Of a stretch of 8,760 nt of DNA, positions 1-5,225 are shown in pieces. Position 1 is the stretch's first letter, and each line of letters starts with the position of its first letter. The notes under the pieces were generated by a model. That model had not been told where the DNA came from. It worked only from the letters and a program-made list of their open reading frames with translations, and searched no databases. Origin of the DNA: Burkholderiaceae bacterium (GTDB taxonomy: Bacteria > Pseudomonadota > Gammaproteobacteria > Burkholderiales > Burkholderiaceae_E); the NCBI GenBank assembly GCA_019428955.1, contig JAHYJF010000148.1, positions 1-8,760 of the forward strand, read 5' to 3'. Made by a program: the position numbers and the translations under genes.

Positions 1-370
1 GGGTACAACCATTGATTCCGGCCAGCCGCTGGCGCAGCTCACGCCCGAATCCTTTCATCAGGTTCAGCCCGATCAGGGCCTGGTAGGAGGGCGCCGCCGG
101 CTCGCAATACCCGGGGTAGGGGACGCTGCTCATGATCGCCTCGGCGGCGCTGACGCAAAAAGTCTTATGGTCGATCGTGACCCGCAAACGCATCCGATGG
201 ACCGGCTCTCCCGCCACCCGCAAACCGCTTTGCAGCTGCAGGTCGTGGGGTTTGACGTCGGACATCTCCACTTCGAGATCGAGGTTGCCGTCGTCGCGCG
301 CGAACGCTTCGAGCACTACGGTCCGGGTGTGGAGTTGGGTTCTACCGCTACTGGCCGGGGCTGATTGCAT
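1..370 (-). CDS. DUF2889 family protein, 5' part (runs off the left edge)
   Basis: Reading the minus strand from an ATG at 370 gives 123 residues without a stop, and the frame is still open at the window edge. The segment from about residue 12 (HTRTVVLEAFARDDGNLDLE) through a mid-region with AGEPVHRMRLRVTID to the last residues (LIGLNLMKGFGRELRQRL, then GINGCT) follows the layout I know for DUF2889: an N-terminal HxR motif, an 'RDDG.L.-E' stretch, 'AGEPVH.M.LR.TID', and a C-terminal 'G..R.LRERLGG..GCTHL'. The usual continuation would lie beyond position 1. The molecular function of the family is unknown to me. The ATG at 370 has no clear Shine-Dalgarno; an in-frame GTG at 397 is an alternative that adds 9 residues. 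The gene lies 109 bp downstream of recX on the same strand. Confidence 0.82.
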   Translation of the reverse strand, partial: MQSAPASSGRTQLHTRTVVLEAFARDDGNLDLEVEMSDVKPHDLQLQSGLRVAGEPVHRMRLRVTIDHKTFCVSAAEAIMSSVPYPGYCEPAAPSYQALIGLNLMKGFGRELRQRLAGINGCT

Positions 371-479
371 CCGATTCTGGGTCGTGCCGCGAGGCACAAT
401 CTGGTGGCGTAAGACCTGAAATGGTAGCACGCAAGGGGCTTTATGCTGCGCCGCCGCATGAAGACCACGGGCGACCTAT
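371..479. other. Intergenic gap recX / DUF2889 gene
   Basis: 109 bp between the recX stop and the DUF2889 start. It contains a 5-bp inverted repeat with a 4-nt loop at 384-397 (GTGCC-GCGA-GGCAC on the plus strand) but no T-run on either side, so it is not a typical intrinsic terminator. No convincing promoter pair was found for the downstream gene, and no small ORF with a ribosome binding site. Confidence 0.4.
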
Positions 480-932
480 TCAGTCATCGGCAGCGCCGGA
501 CAGGACCCGCCGGATCACCTCGCCCGAAAAGCCCCGCGCTGCCAGGAAGCGGGTCTGGCGGGCACGCTCGCCGAGATCCTCCGGCAGGCTGCCGAAGCGC
601 CTGCGCCAGACTTCACGCGCCCGCGAAAACTCGGTGAGCTTGAGCTCACGCACCTGTTCGGCCACGGTTTCTTCGTCGATGCCGTGTTCGCGCAACTCCT
701 GGCGGATGCGGACTACGCCGTAGCGCTCGCCCCGGCGCCGCGCGAGCGATTGGGCAAAGCGCTCGGGGCTGAGCAGATCCTGGCGCTCGAGTTCGTCAAG
801 CAGCGCCTCGATGCTCGCCTGATCCTCGCAATGGCGTGCGAGCTTGCGACCCAGTTCGCCGCGGGCATGCTCGCGCTGCGCGAGCAGCCGCAGGGCCCGG
901 GATCGCAGCGACGGTTGCTCTCTGAGGGCCAT
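480..932 (-). CDS. recX: Recombination regulatory protein RecX
   Basis: 150 residues, within the usual 140-170 range. RecX binds RecA filaments and limits RecA activity, and also binds RecA monomers. The sequence is helical and very rich in Arg, Glu and Leu, as expected for the three tandem three-helix repeats of the family. The first repeat carries RALRLLAQREHARGELGRKL (about residues 12-31). The second carries LLSPERFAQSLARRRGERYG (53-72) followed by RIRQELREHGI. The third ends with QTRFLAARGFSGEVIRRVL near the C-terminus. It starts at ATG 932 with no good Shine-Dalgarno, 54 bp after the recA stop, so it is probably expressed by read-through from the recA SOS promoter. The recA-recX arrangement is classical and supports the assignment. 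Confidence 0.95.
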   Translation of the reverse strand: MALREQPSLRSRALRLLAQREHARGELGRKLARHCEDQASIEALLDELERQDLLSPERFAQSLARRRGERYGVVRIRQELREHGIDEETVAEQVRELKLTEFSRAREVWRRRFGSLPEDLGERARQTRFLAARGFSGEVIRRVLSGAADD

Positions 933-959
933 GGTGCTTGCCGGCAGCTGCGGCGACTA

Positions 960-979
960 GCCGGCTGCGCGCTGCCGGC
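960..979 (-). terminator. Candidate attenuating hairpin between recA and recX
   Basis: A perfect 6-bp inverted repeat GCCGGC with an 8-nt loop lies in the 54-bp recA-recX gap, 7 nt after the recA stop. It has no downstream T-tract, so it is not a canonical intrinsic terminator. In E. coli a leaky terminator at the same place lets only a small share of recA transcripts reach recX; a similar role here is inference. Confidence 0.35.
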
Positions 980-986
980 CTGGCTC

Positions 987-2063
987 TCAGGACTCGGTGA
1001 TTTGGCGGACGTCCCCGCCGCGCGGCTTGACGCCGAAATGCTCGCGCACCCTGTTCTCGATCTCGAGGCAGAGTTCGGGGCGCTCGCGCAGGAAATCACG
1101 CGAATTGTCCTTGCCCTGGCCGATGCGCTCGCCGCCGTAGCTGTACCAGGCGCCGGACTTCTCGACCACGCCGCAGCTCGATCCCAGGTCGAGCAGCTCG
1201 CCGTGGCGCGAGGTGCCTTCGCCGTAGAGGATGTCGAACTCGGCCATCTTGAAGGGCGGTGCGACCTTGTTCTTGACCACCTTGACCCGGGTTTCGCTGC
1301 CGATCACTTCGTCGCCCTTCTTGATCGCGCCGATGCGCCGGATATCGAGCCGCACCGAGGCGTAGAACTTGAGCGCATTGCCGCCAGTGGTGGTCTCGGG
1401 GTTGCCGAACATCACCCCGATCTTCATCCGGATCTGGTTGATGAAGATCACCAGGGTCTTGGTGCGGCTGATCGTCCCGGCGAGCTTGCGCAGGGCCTGC
1501 GACATCAGCCGCGCCTGCAAGCCGGGCAGGGAGTCGCCCATCTCGCCCTCGATCTCGGCCTTGGGCGTCAGCGCCGCGACCGAATCGATCACGATCAGGT
1601 CGACCGAGCCCGAACGCACCAGGGCTTCGGCGATCTCGAGCGCCTGTTCACCGGTGTCGGGCTGGGAAATCAGCAGTTCCTCGAGGGTGACACCGAGCTT
1701 GCGGGCGTACTGGATGTCGAGCGCATGCTCGGCATCGATGAACGCGCAGGTGCCGCCGAGCTTTTGCATTTCGGCGACCACCTGCAGCGTGAGCGTGGTC
1801 TTGCCCGACGACTCCGGACCATAGATCTCGACCACCCGGCCGCGCGGCAAACCGCCGACCCCAAGGGCGATGTCGAGACCCAGCGAACCGGTCGAAACGA
1901 CATCGATGTCCTGGACTACCTCGCCATCGGCGAGCCTCATGATCGAGCCCTTGCCGAACTGCTTCTCGATTTGCGCCAGCGCGGCACTGAGCGCCTTGGC
2001 GCGCTCGGTCTTGTTCTTGGCATCTTCCATCTTGACAACCTTCTCGGTGGCGCCTCGTTCCAT
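987..2063 (-). CDS. recA: Recombinase RecA
   Basis: DNA-dependent ATPase that forms filaments on single-stranded DNA, catalyses strand exchange and triggers LexA self-cleavage. From the ATG at 2063 it is 358 residues: polymerisation helix (ALSAALAQIEKQFGKGSIM, about 24-42), Walker A GPESSGKTT (82-90), Walker B LIVID (156-160), DNA-binding loop 2 near FGNPETTTGGNALKF (219-233), and a C-terminal domain. All core motifs are intact. Two starts compete: ATG 2063 has GGGAG 8 nt upstream and is the first ATG after the predicted promoter; ATG 2030 gives 347 residues beginning MEDAKNKTERAK, closer to the family length, and also has a GAGAAGG 8 nt upstream. I keep 2063, but the choice is open. The C-terminus (GVKPRGGDVRQITES) lacks the strongly acidic tail of E. 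coli RecA. Control by its own LexA-box promoter is visible upstream. Confidence 0.98.
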   Translation of the reverse strand: MERGATEKVVKMEDAKNKTERAKALSAALAQIEKQFGKGSIMRLADGEVVQDIDVVSTGSLGLDIALGVGGLPRGRVVEIYGPESSGKTTLTLQVVAEMQKLGGTCAFIDAEHALDIQYARKLGVTLEELLISQPDTGEQALEIAEALVRSGSVDLIVIDSVAALTPKAEIEGEMGDSLPGLQARLMSQALRKLAGTISRTKTLVIFINQIRMKIGVMFGNPETTTGGNALKFYASVRLDIRRIGAIKKGDEVIGSETRVKVVKNKVAPPFKMAEFDILYGEGTSRHGELLDLGSSCGVVEKSGAWYSYGGERIGQGKDNSRDFLRERPELCLEIENRVREHFGVKPRGGDVRQITES

Positions 2064-2071
2064 TTGGCAAG

Positions 2072-2076
2072 CTCCC
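2072..2076 (-). promoter_or_regulatory. Shine-Dalgarno of recA
   Basis: GGGAG on the minus strand, 8 nt before ATG 2063. This supports the longer RecA start, although a second purine-rich stretch (GAGAAGG) sits equally far from the internal ATG at 2030. Confidence 0.6.
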
Positions 2077-2097
2077 TGCAGTTCGTTGAGTGAGCCG

Positions 2098-2126
2098 ATT
2101 ATGTCACGAAACTACTGTATATACAA
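2098..2126 (-). promoter_or_regulatory. Predicted sigma-70 promoter of recA
   Basis: On the minus strand the -35 candidate TTGTAT (2126-2121) and the -10 box CATAAT (2103-2098, 5 of 6 consensus bases) are separated by exactly 17 bp. The predicted start is near 2091, giving a leader of about 28 nt to ATG 2063. The -35 box and the upstream part of the spacer lie inside the LexA box, so bound LexA would block RNA polymerase directly. Confidence 0.75.
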
Positions 2127-2132
2127 TCAGTC
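2113..2132 (-). promoter_or_regulatory. LexA-binding site (SOS box) of recA
   Basis: The plus strand reads CTGTATATACAATCAG at 2115-2130, i.e. CTG-N10-CAG with an AT-rich centre, flanked by TA as in the E. coli 20-bp consensus. It is centred upstream of recA and overlaps its -35 element. Its right half covers the pncC stop codon (2127-2129), so the operator is partly coding DNA. This indicates SOS induction of recA, and probably recX by read-through. Confidence 0.85.
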
Positions 2133-2684
2133 TTGTGGGCTAGTCTGCCCGGCCGGGTCGGGCCCAGTGGCCGACTCCCCGAGCAACTCCAGGGCAAGCG
2201 CCAGGGCATGGCGCGCCGCCTGCAATCTTACCTGCGCACGCTCGCCGCCGAAGCGAACTGTCTCCTGGCGCAGTTCACCGCCGGCGTTGGACCAGCCGAA
2301 GCACACCGTGCCCACCGGCTTGTCGTCAGTGCCGCCGTCGGGGCCGGCAATACCGGTGACCGCCAGGGCCAGTTGCGCGCGGCTGCGCCACAGCGCGCCC
2401 CGCGCCATCGCTCCCACCACCGCTTCGCTGACCGCGCCATGGGCGACGAGCACCGAGCGTTCGACCGCCAGCATCTCGTGCTTGGCCTCGTTGCTGTAGG
2501 TCACGAACCCGCGCTCGAACCAGACGCTGGAGCCGGGCTGTTCGGTCAACGCCCGGGCGATCAGTCCGCCGGTGCATGACTCGGCCGTGGCCACCTTTTC
2601 GCCCCGGCCGGCGAGCGCAGCGCCCAGGCGCGCCGCCAGCGCAAAAACTTCGGCTCCGCTAACCATGGCCGGCTCTGCCGGCAT
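2127..2684 (-). CDS. pncC: Nicotinamide-nucleotide amidohydrolase PncC (CinA C-terminal domain family)
   Basis: 185 residues. PncC deamidates nicotinamide mononucleotide to nicotinate mononucleotide, returning NMN from NAD-consuming reactions (e.g. bacterial DNA ligase) to NAD synthesis. Stand-alone CinA C-terminal domain: TAESCTGG with the catalytic serine (33-40), GSSVWFERGFVTYSNEAK (51-68) with the conserved Tyr and Lys, HGAVSE (82-87), and the binding motif VTGIAGPDGGTDDKPVGTV (109-127). No N-terminal CinA (MoCF-like) domain is present. The chosen ATG at 2684 overlaps the pgpA stop as TGATG, which suggests translational coupling. ATG 2666 (MVSGAEVF) is an alternative closer to the family length; a perfect GCCGGC hairpin (2668-2682) lies between the two. 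A frame extending upstream to 2873 overlaps pgpA and is rejected. pncC next to recA-recX is a known arrangement in Gammaproteobacteria. Confidence 0.95.
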   Translation of the reverse strand: MPAEPAMVSGAEVFALAARLGAALAGRGEKVATAESCTGGLIARALTEQPGSSVWFERGFVTYSNEAKHEMLAVERSVLVAHGAVSEAVVGAMARGALWRSRAQLALAVTGIAGPDGGTDDKPVGTVCFGWSNAGGELRQETVRFGGERAQVRLQAARHALALALELLGESATGPDPAGQTSPQD

Positions 2685-3193
2685 CACAACGCCCGCCATG
2701 CCACCAGCACCAGCAGCGCGTAGAGCGCCGCCAGCAGGTCGTCGAGCATCACACCCAGCCCGCCCGCCACCCGGCGCTCGAACTGGCGAATCGGCGGCGG
2801 CTTGACGATGTCGAAGAAGCGAAACAGGGCGAAGCACACCGCCTGGGTGGCAAGGTCGCCGCCGGCCAGCCACAGCACCAGCCAGAAGGCCACGATCTCG
2901 TCCCAGACGATCGCGCCCGGATCTGCGCTCTTCATGTCGGCAGCGGTGCGGTTACTGGCCCAGACCCCGATCACGAACGAGGCGGCGATCAACACCGCCC
3001 ACTGGGTGTCGCCGAGCCAGCGTGCGAGCAACAGATACGACAGCCACGCCCCCATTGTGCCGACCGTACCCGGAGCAACCCGCGCCAGCCCGCAACCGAA
3101 ACCCAGCGCCACCAGGTGCGACAGCCGCGCCACCATGAAACGCCAGTTGGGACGCGACCCCGGAGGCGATGGCAGCGGCTGTGATCCGTCCAT
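2684..3193 (-). CDS. pgpA: Phosphatidylglycerophosphatase A
   Basis: 169 residues, usual family length. An inner-membrane enzyme that dephosphorylates phosphatidylglycerophosphate to phosphatidylglycerol. Visible PgpA signatures: LVALGFGCGLARVAPGTVGT (28-47), the metal-site motif AIVWDEI (94-100), FRFFDIVKPPPIR (124-136) and GGLGVMLDDLLAALYA (144-159). Hydrophobic stretches at about 45-60, 65-80, 100-112 and 152-168 fit a four-helix membrane protein. ATG 3193 lies 4 bp after the thiL stop. The first 19 residues are Pro-rich and poorly conserved, so ATG 3136 (MVARLSHLVALGFG) is a possible alternative start. It follows thiL in the same operon, the E. coli order nusB-thiL-pgpA. Confidence 0.95.
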   Translation of the reverse strand: MDGSQPLPSPPGSRPNWRFMVARLSHLVALGFGCGLARVAPGTVGTMGAWLSYLLLARWLGDTQWAVLIAASFVIGVWASNRTAADMKSADPGAIVWDEIVAFWLVLWLAGGDLATQAVCFALFRFFDIVKPPPIRQFERRVAGGLGVMLDDLLAALYALLVLVAWRAL

Positions 3194-3197
3194 GGAG

Positions 3198-4160
3198 TTA
3201 CGCGAAGTGGTTGAAGCCAGCTCGCGCTACGGACACGGTCCGTCCGCGCCCGTCGAGCACCGTCACACCGGTGCCGGGCACGATCGCTCCGATGCGCGTC
3301 AGCGCCACCGAGCCGCGAGTGCCCAGTGCCGTGAGCGCGCTGCGATTTTCGGGCACCGCCGAAAACAGCAGTTCGTAGTCGTCGCCCCCGGCAAGCGCCA
3401 GTTCGATGCGTTCGGACTCCGGCAATGCCGCCAGTTCGCCGGCCACCGGAATTTCGGCCCAGTTCAGTTGCGCCCCTACTCGCGAGCGTTCGCAGATGTG
3501 GCCAAGATCTCCCGCCAGGCCGTCGGAAAGGTCGATCGCGGCGCGCGCCAGGTGGCGCAGGGCCAGGCCCAACCCGATTCGCGGTTCGGGCCAGTCGAGC
3601 CGACGGCGGGCCGCCGCGGACAGCGTCGCATCACGCCCGGCGAGCCGCTCGCGGGTCGCCCAGGCCGCCGCGCCCAGCGCCCCCGACACCCACAGGTCGT
3701 CACCGGGTTCGGCGTGGTCCCGGCGCAGCGCGCTGCCGCTCGGCACCCGCCCCAGGGCGGTAATCGAGATGGTCAGCGGGCCCCGCGTAGTGTCGCCGCC
3801 GGCGAGTTCGCAACCATGGCGATCGGCGAGCGCGAACATGCCGCGCGCGAAAACTTCGAGCCAGTCCTCGTTGACCTCCGGCAGCGCCAGGGCCAGTGTA
3901 AACGCCTCGGGACGTGCACCCATCGCCGCCAGGTCGGAGAGATTGACCGCCAGCGCCTTGTGACCAAGCGACTCGGGCTCGACAGCGCTCACGAAATGGC
4001 GCCCGGCGATCAACATGTCGGTAGTGACCACCAGGGATTCCGCCTCGCCGGCGGCATTGCGGCCGGCACGCAACAGTGCTGCGTCGTCACCGATGCCGAG
4101 CTCGAGCCCGCTGGGCGGAGCGCGGTCAAAGAAACGGCGGATAAGTTCGAATTCGTCCAC
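3198..4160 (-). CDS. thiL: Thiamine-monophosphate kinase
   Basis: Phosphorylates thiamine monophosphate to thiamine diphosphate with ATP, the last step of cofactor synthesis. 320 residues from a GTG start at 4160, close to E. coli ThiL (about 325). Motifs in order: DEFELIRRFFDR (2-13), GIGDDAALL (22-30), TTDMLIAGRHF (46-56), HKALAVNLSDLAAMGARP (67-84), AGGDTTRGP (120-128), AIDLSDGLAGDLGHI (208-222), GGDDYELLF (258-266), ending in GFNHFA. All ATP- and Mg-binding Asp residues of this PurM-like fold are present. An ATG at 4244 extends the frame but would overlap nusB by 56 bp with non-family sequence, so I chose the GTG, which has GGGAG 10 nt upstream and sits 28 bp after the nusB stop. Confidence 0.95.
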   Translation of the reverse strand: MDEFELIRRFFDRAPPSGLELGIGDDAALLRAGRNAAGEAESLVVTTDMLIAGRHFVSAVEPESLGHKALAVNLSDLAAMGARPEAFTLALALPEVNEDWLEVFARGMFALADRHGCELAGGDTTRGPLTISITALGRVPSGSALRRDHAEPGDDLWVSGALGAAAWATRERLAGRDATLSAAARRRLDWPEPRIGLGLALRHLARAAIDLSDGLAGDLGHICERSRVGAQLNWAEIPVAGELAALPESERIELALAGGDDYELLFSAVPENRSALTALGTRGSVALTRIGAIVPGTGVTVLDGRGRTVSVARAGFNHFA

Positions 4161-4188
4161 GGGATCGCGTCTCCCAGCCGTGGGCGAC

Positions 4189-4683
4189 TCAGTCCTTGCC
4201 GAGTTCGACGGCACGCAAGCGCGCTGCCACCCGGTCGAGAACACCGTTGACGTACTTGAAGCCGTCGGTCCCGCCGAAAGTCTTGGCGAGCTCGACCGCC
4301 TCGTTGATGACCACCCTGACCGGAATCTCCGGATGGCGCGCGAGTTCGTAGGCGCCCAGCATCAGCACCGCGTGCTCGACCGGGCTTAGTTCACCGATGC
4401 CGCGGTCAAGATTCGGCGCAATCGCCTCGTGCAGCTCGGCGCTCGATTCAAGGCAGCCGTGGAGCAGCGCCAGGAAATGCTCCTTGTCGGCCCGCCCAAA
4501 GCCGGGCGTGGTGGCGATGTGAACCTCGATCGCTCCGGCATCCTCGCCCGAGATCAGCCACTGGTAGATGCCCTGGACGGCAAATTCGCGCGCGCGCCGC
4601 CGGGCGCTGCGCACCCCGCCCGCGTCGCGGCCCTGGCGGCGTTCGGGACGCGCCTTTCCTGCGCCGTCAGTCGACGACGTCAC
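4189..4683 (-). CDS. nusB: Transcription antitermination factor NusB
   Basis: 164 residues. NusB with NusE (S10) binds boxA RNA and supports antitermination on rRNA operons. The family core begins at about residue 26 with ARRRAREFAVQGIYQWLISG, continues with DKEHFLALLHGCLE, SPVEHAVLMLGAYEL, and the signature VVINEAVELAKTFGGTDGFK followed by YVNGVLDRVA near the C-terminus. About 25 N-terminal residues are an extra basic, probably disordered tail (several Arg, Gly, Ser). The start is GTG at 4683, overlapping the ribH stop as GTGA (4 nt), the usual sign of translational coupling. The pairing ribH-nusB-thiL matches E. coli. Confidence 0.95.
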   Translation of the reverse strand: MTSSTDGAGKARPERRQGRDAGGVRSARRRAREFAVQGIYQWLISGEDAGAIEVHIATTPGFGRADKEHFLALLHGCLESSAELHEAIAPNLDRGIGELSPVEHAVLMLGAYELARHPEIPVRVVINEAVELAKTFGGTDGFKYVNGVLDRVAARLRAVELGKD

Positions 4684-5225
4684 CGCCCGCCCTCTTCATC
4701 GTCATCGTCATCGTCATCGTCGGACTCCGACAGGCCGCTCATCGAATCGAGCAGGTTGGCCATCTCGACGGCGACGAAGGCGGCGTCGGCGCCCTTCTCG
4801 ACCACCCGCTCGAGGGCCTGTTCATCGGTGTCGCAGGTCAGGATCGCGTTGGCGATCGGGATCGAGTACAGGTTTGCGACCCGTGCGACTCCGGCCGCGC
4901 TCTCGTTCGAGACGACTTCGAAGTGGTAGGTCTCGCCGCGGATCACCGCGCCGATCGCGATCAGCGCGTCGAATTCGCCGGACTCGGCGAGCCGCTGCAA
5001 CGCGACAGCTATCTCCAGCGCACCCGGCACGGTGCACACGAACACGTCCTGCGCGGCCACCCCGAGCTCCAACAGCTGGCGCAGGCAGGAGTCACGCAGT
5101 CCCTGGCAGATCGGCTCGTTGAAGCGCGCCTGCACCACCCCGATGCGCAGCCCGTCGCCATCAGCCTCGGCTTCATAGACATAGACGTCGATGTCTTGAT
5201 CCACAACCACCTCCTTGTCGTTCAT
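4680..5225 (-). CDS. ribH: 6,7-dimethyl-8-ribityllumazine synthase with octa-Asp C-terminal tail
   Basis: Condenses 5-amino-6-ribitylamino-uracil (from the RibD route) with 3,4-dihydroxy-2-butanone 4-phosphate (from RibB) to give lumazine, the RibE substrate; normally a pentamer or 60-mer capsid. 181 residues against about 156 usual. Family motifs: IGVVQARFNEPICQGL (28-43), VCTVPGALEIAVAL (63-76), GAVIRGETYHFEVVSNE (92-108) with the proton-relay His101, NAILTCDTDEQALER (126-140), and KGADAAFVAVEMANLL (144-159). Beyond the conserved helix lies a tail of eight Asp (169-176) then EEGGR, encoded by a hexanucleotide repeat. A further 20 or so N-terminal residues (many Asp, Glu, Val) precede the fold. 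ATG 5225 overlaps the ribBA stop as ATGA. Confidence 0.96.
   Translation of the reverse strand: MNDKEVVVDQDIDVYVYEAEADGDGLRIGVVQARFNEPICQGLRDSCLRQLLELGVAAQDVFVCTVPGALEIAVALQRLAESGEFDALIAIGAVIRGETYHFEVVSNESAAGVARVANLYSIPIANAILTCDTDEQALERVVEKGADAAFVAVEMANLLDSMSGLSESDDDDDDDDEEGGR
4696..4721. repeat. Hexanucleotide microsatellite in the 3' end of ribH
   Basis: Four tandem copies of TCATCG (4696-4719) followed by a partial copy. On the minus strand this is alternating GAT and GAC codons giving eight consecutive Asp residues. Because the unit is 6 bp, gain or loss of a unit would change the tail by two Asp without shifting the frame. Confidence 0.9.

Noticed and set aside
384..397. Intrinsic terminator downstream of recX
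   Set aside because: The 5-bp stem with GCGA loop has no T-run on either side and lies 83 bp or more past the recX stop, close to the next start codon.
684..2093. A 469-codon open frame on the plus strand opposite recX and recA
   Set aside because: It is exactly antisense to two well-identified genes, its product matches no family I know, and long antisense frames are expected in high-GC DNA with strong codon bias.
2685..2873. N-terminal extension of PncC by 63 residues
   Set aside because: It overlaps pgpA in another frame and reads as Arg/Gly/Pro-rich shadow; the TGATG junction at 2684 gives a normal PncC.
4161..4244. ATG start of ThiL at 4244
   Set aside because: It would overlap nusB by 56 bp, and the added 28 residues have no resemblance to ThiL, whereas GTG 4160 begins directly with the family sequence DEFELIRRFF.
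2802..4250. A 482-codon open frame on the plus strand opposite pgpA and thiL
   Set aside because: Antisense shadow of PgpA and ThiL, with low-complexity Arg/Gln/His-rich product and no ribosome binding site.
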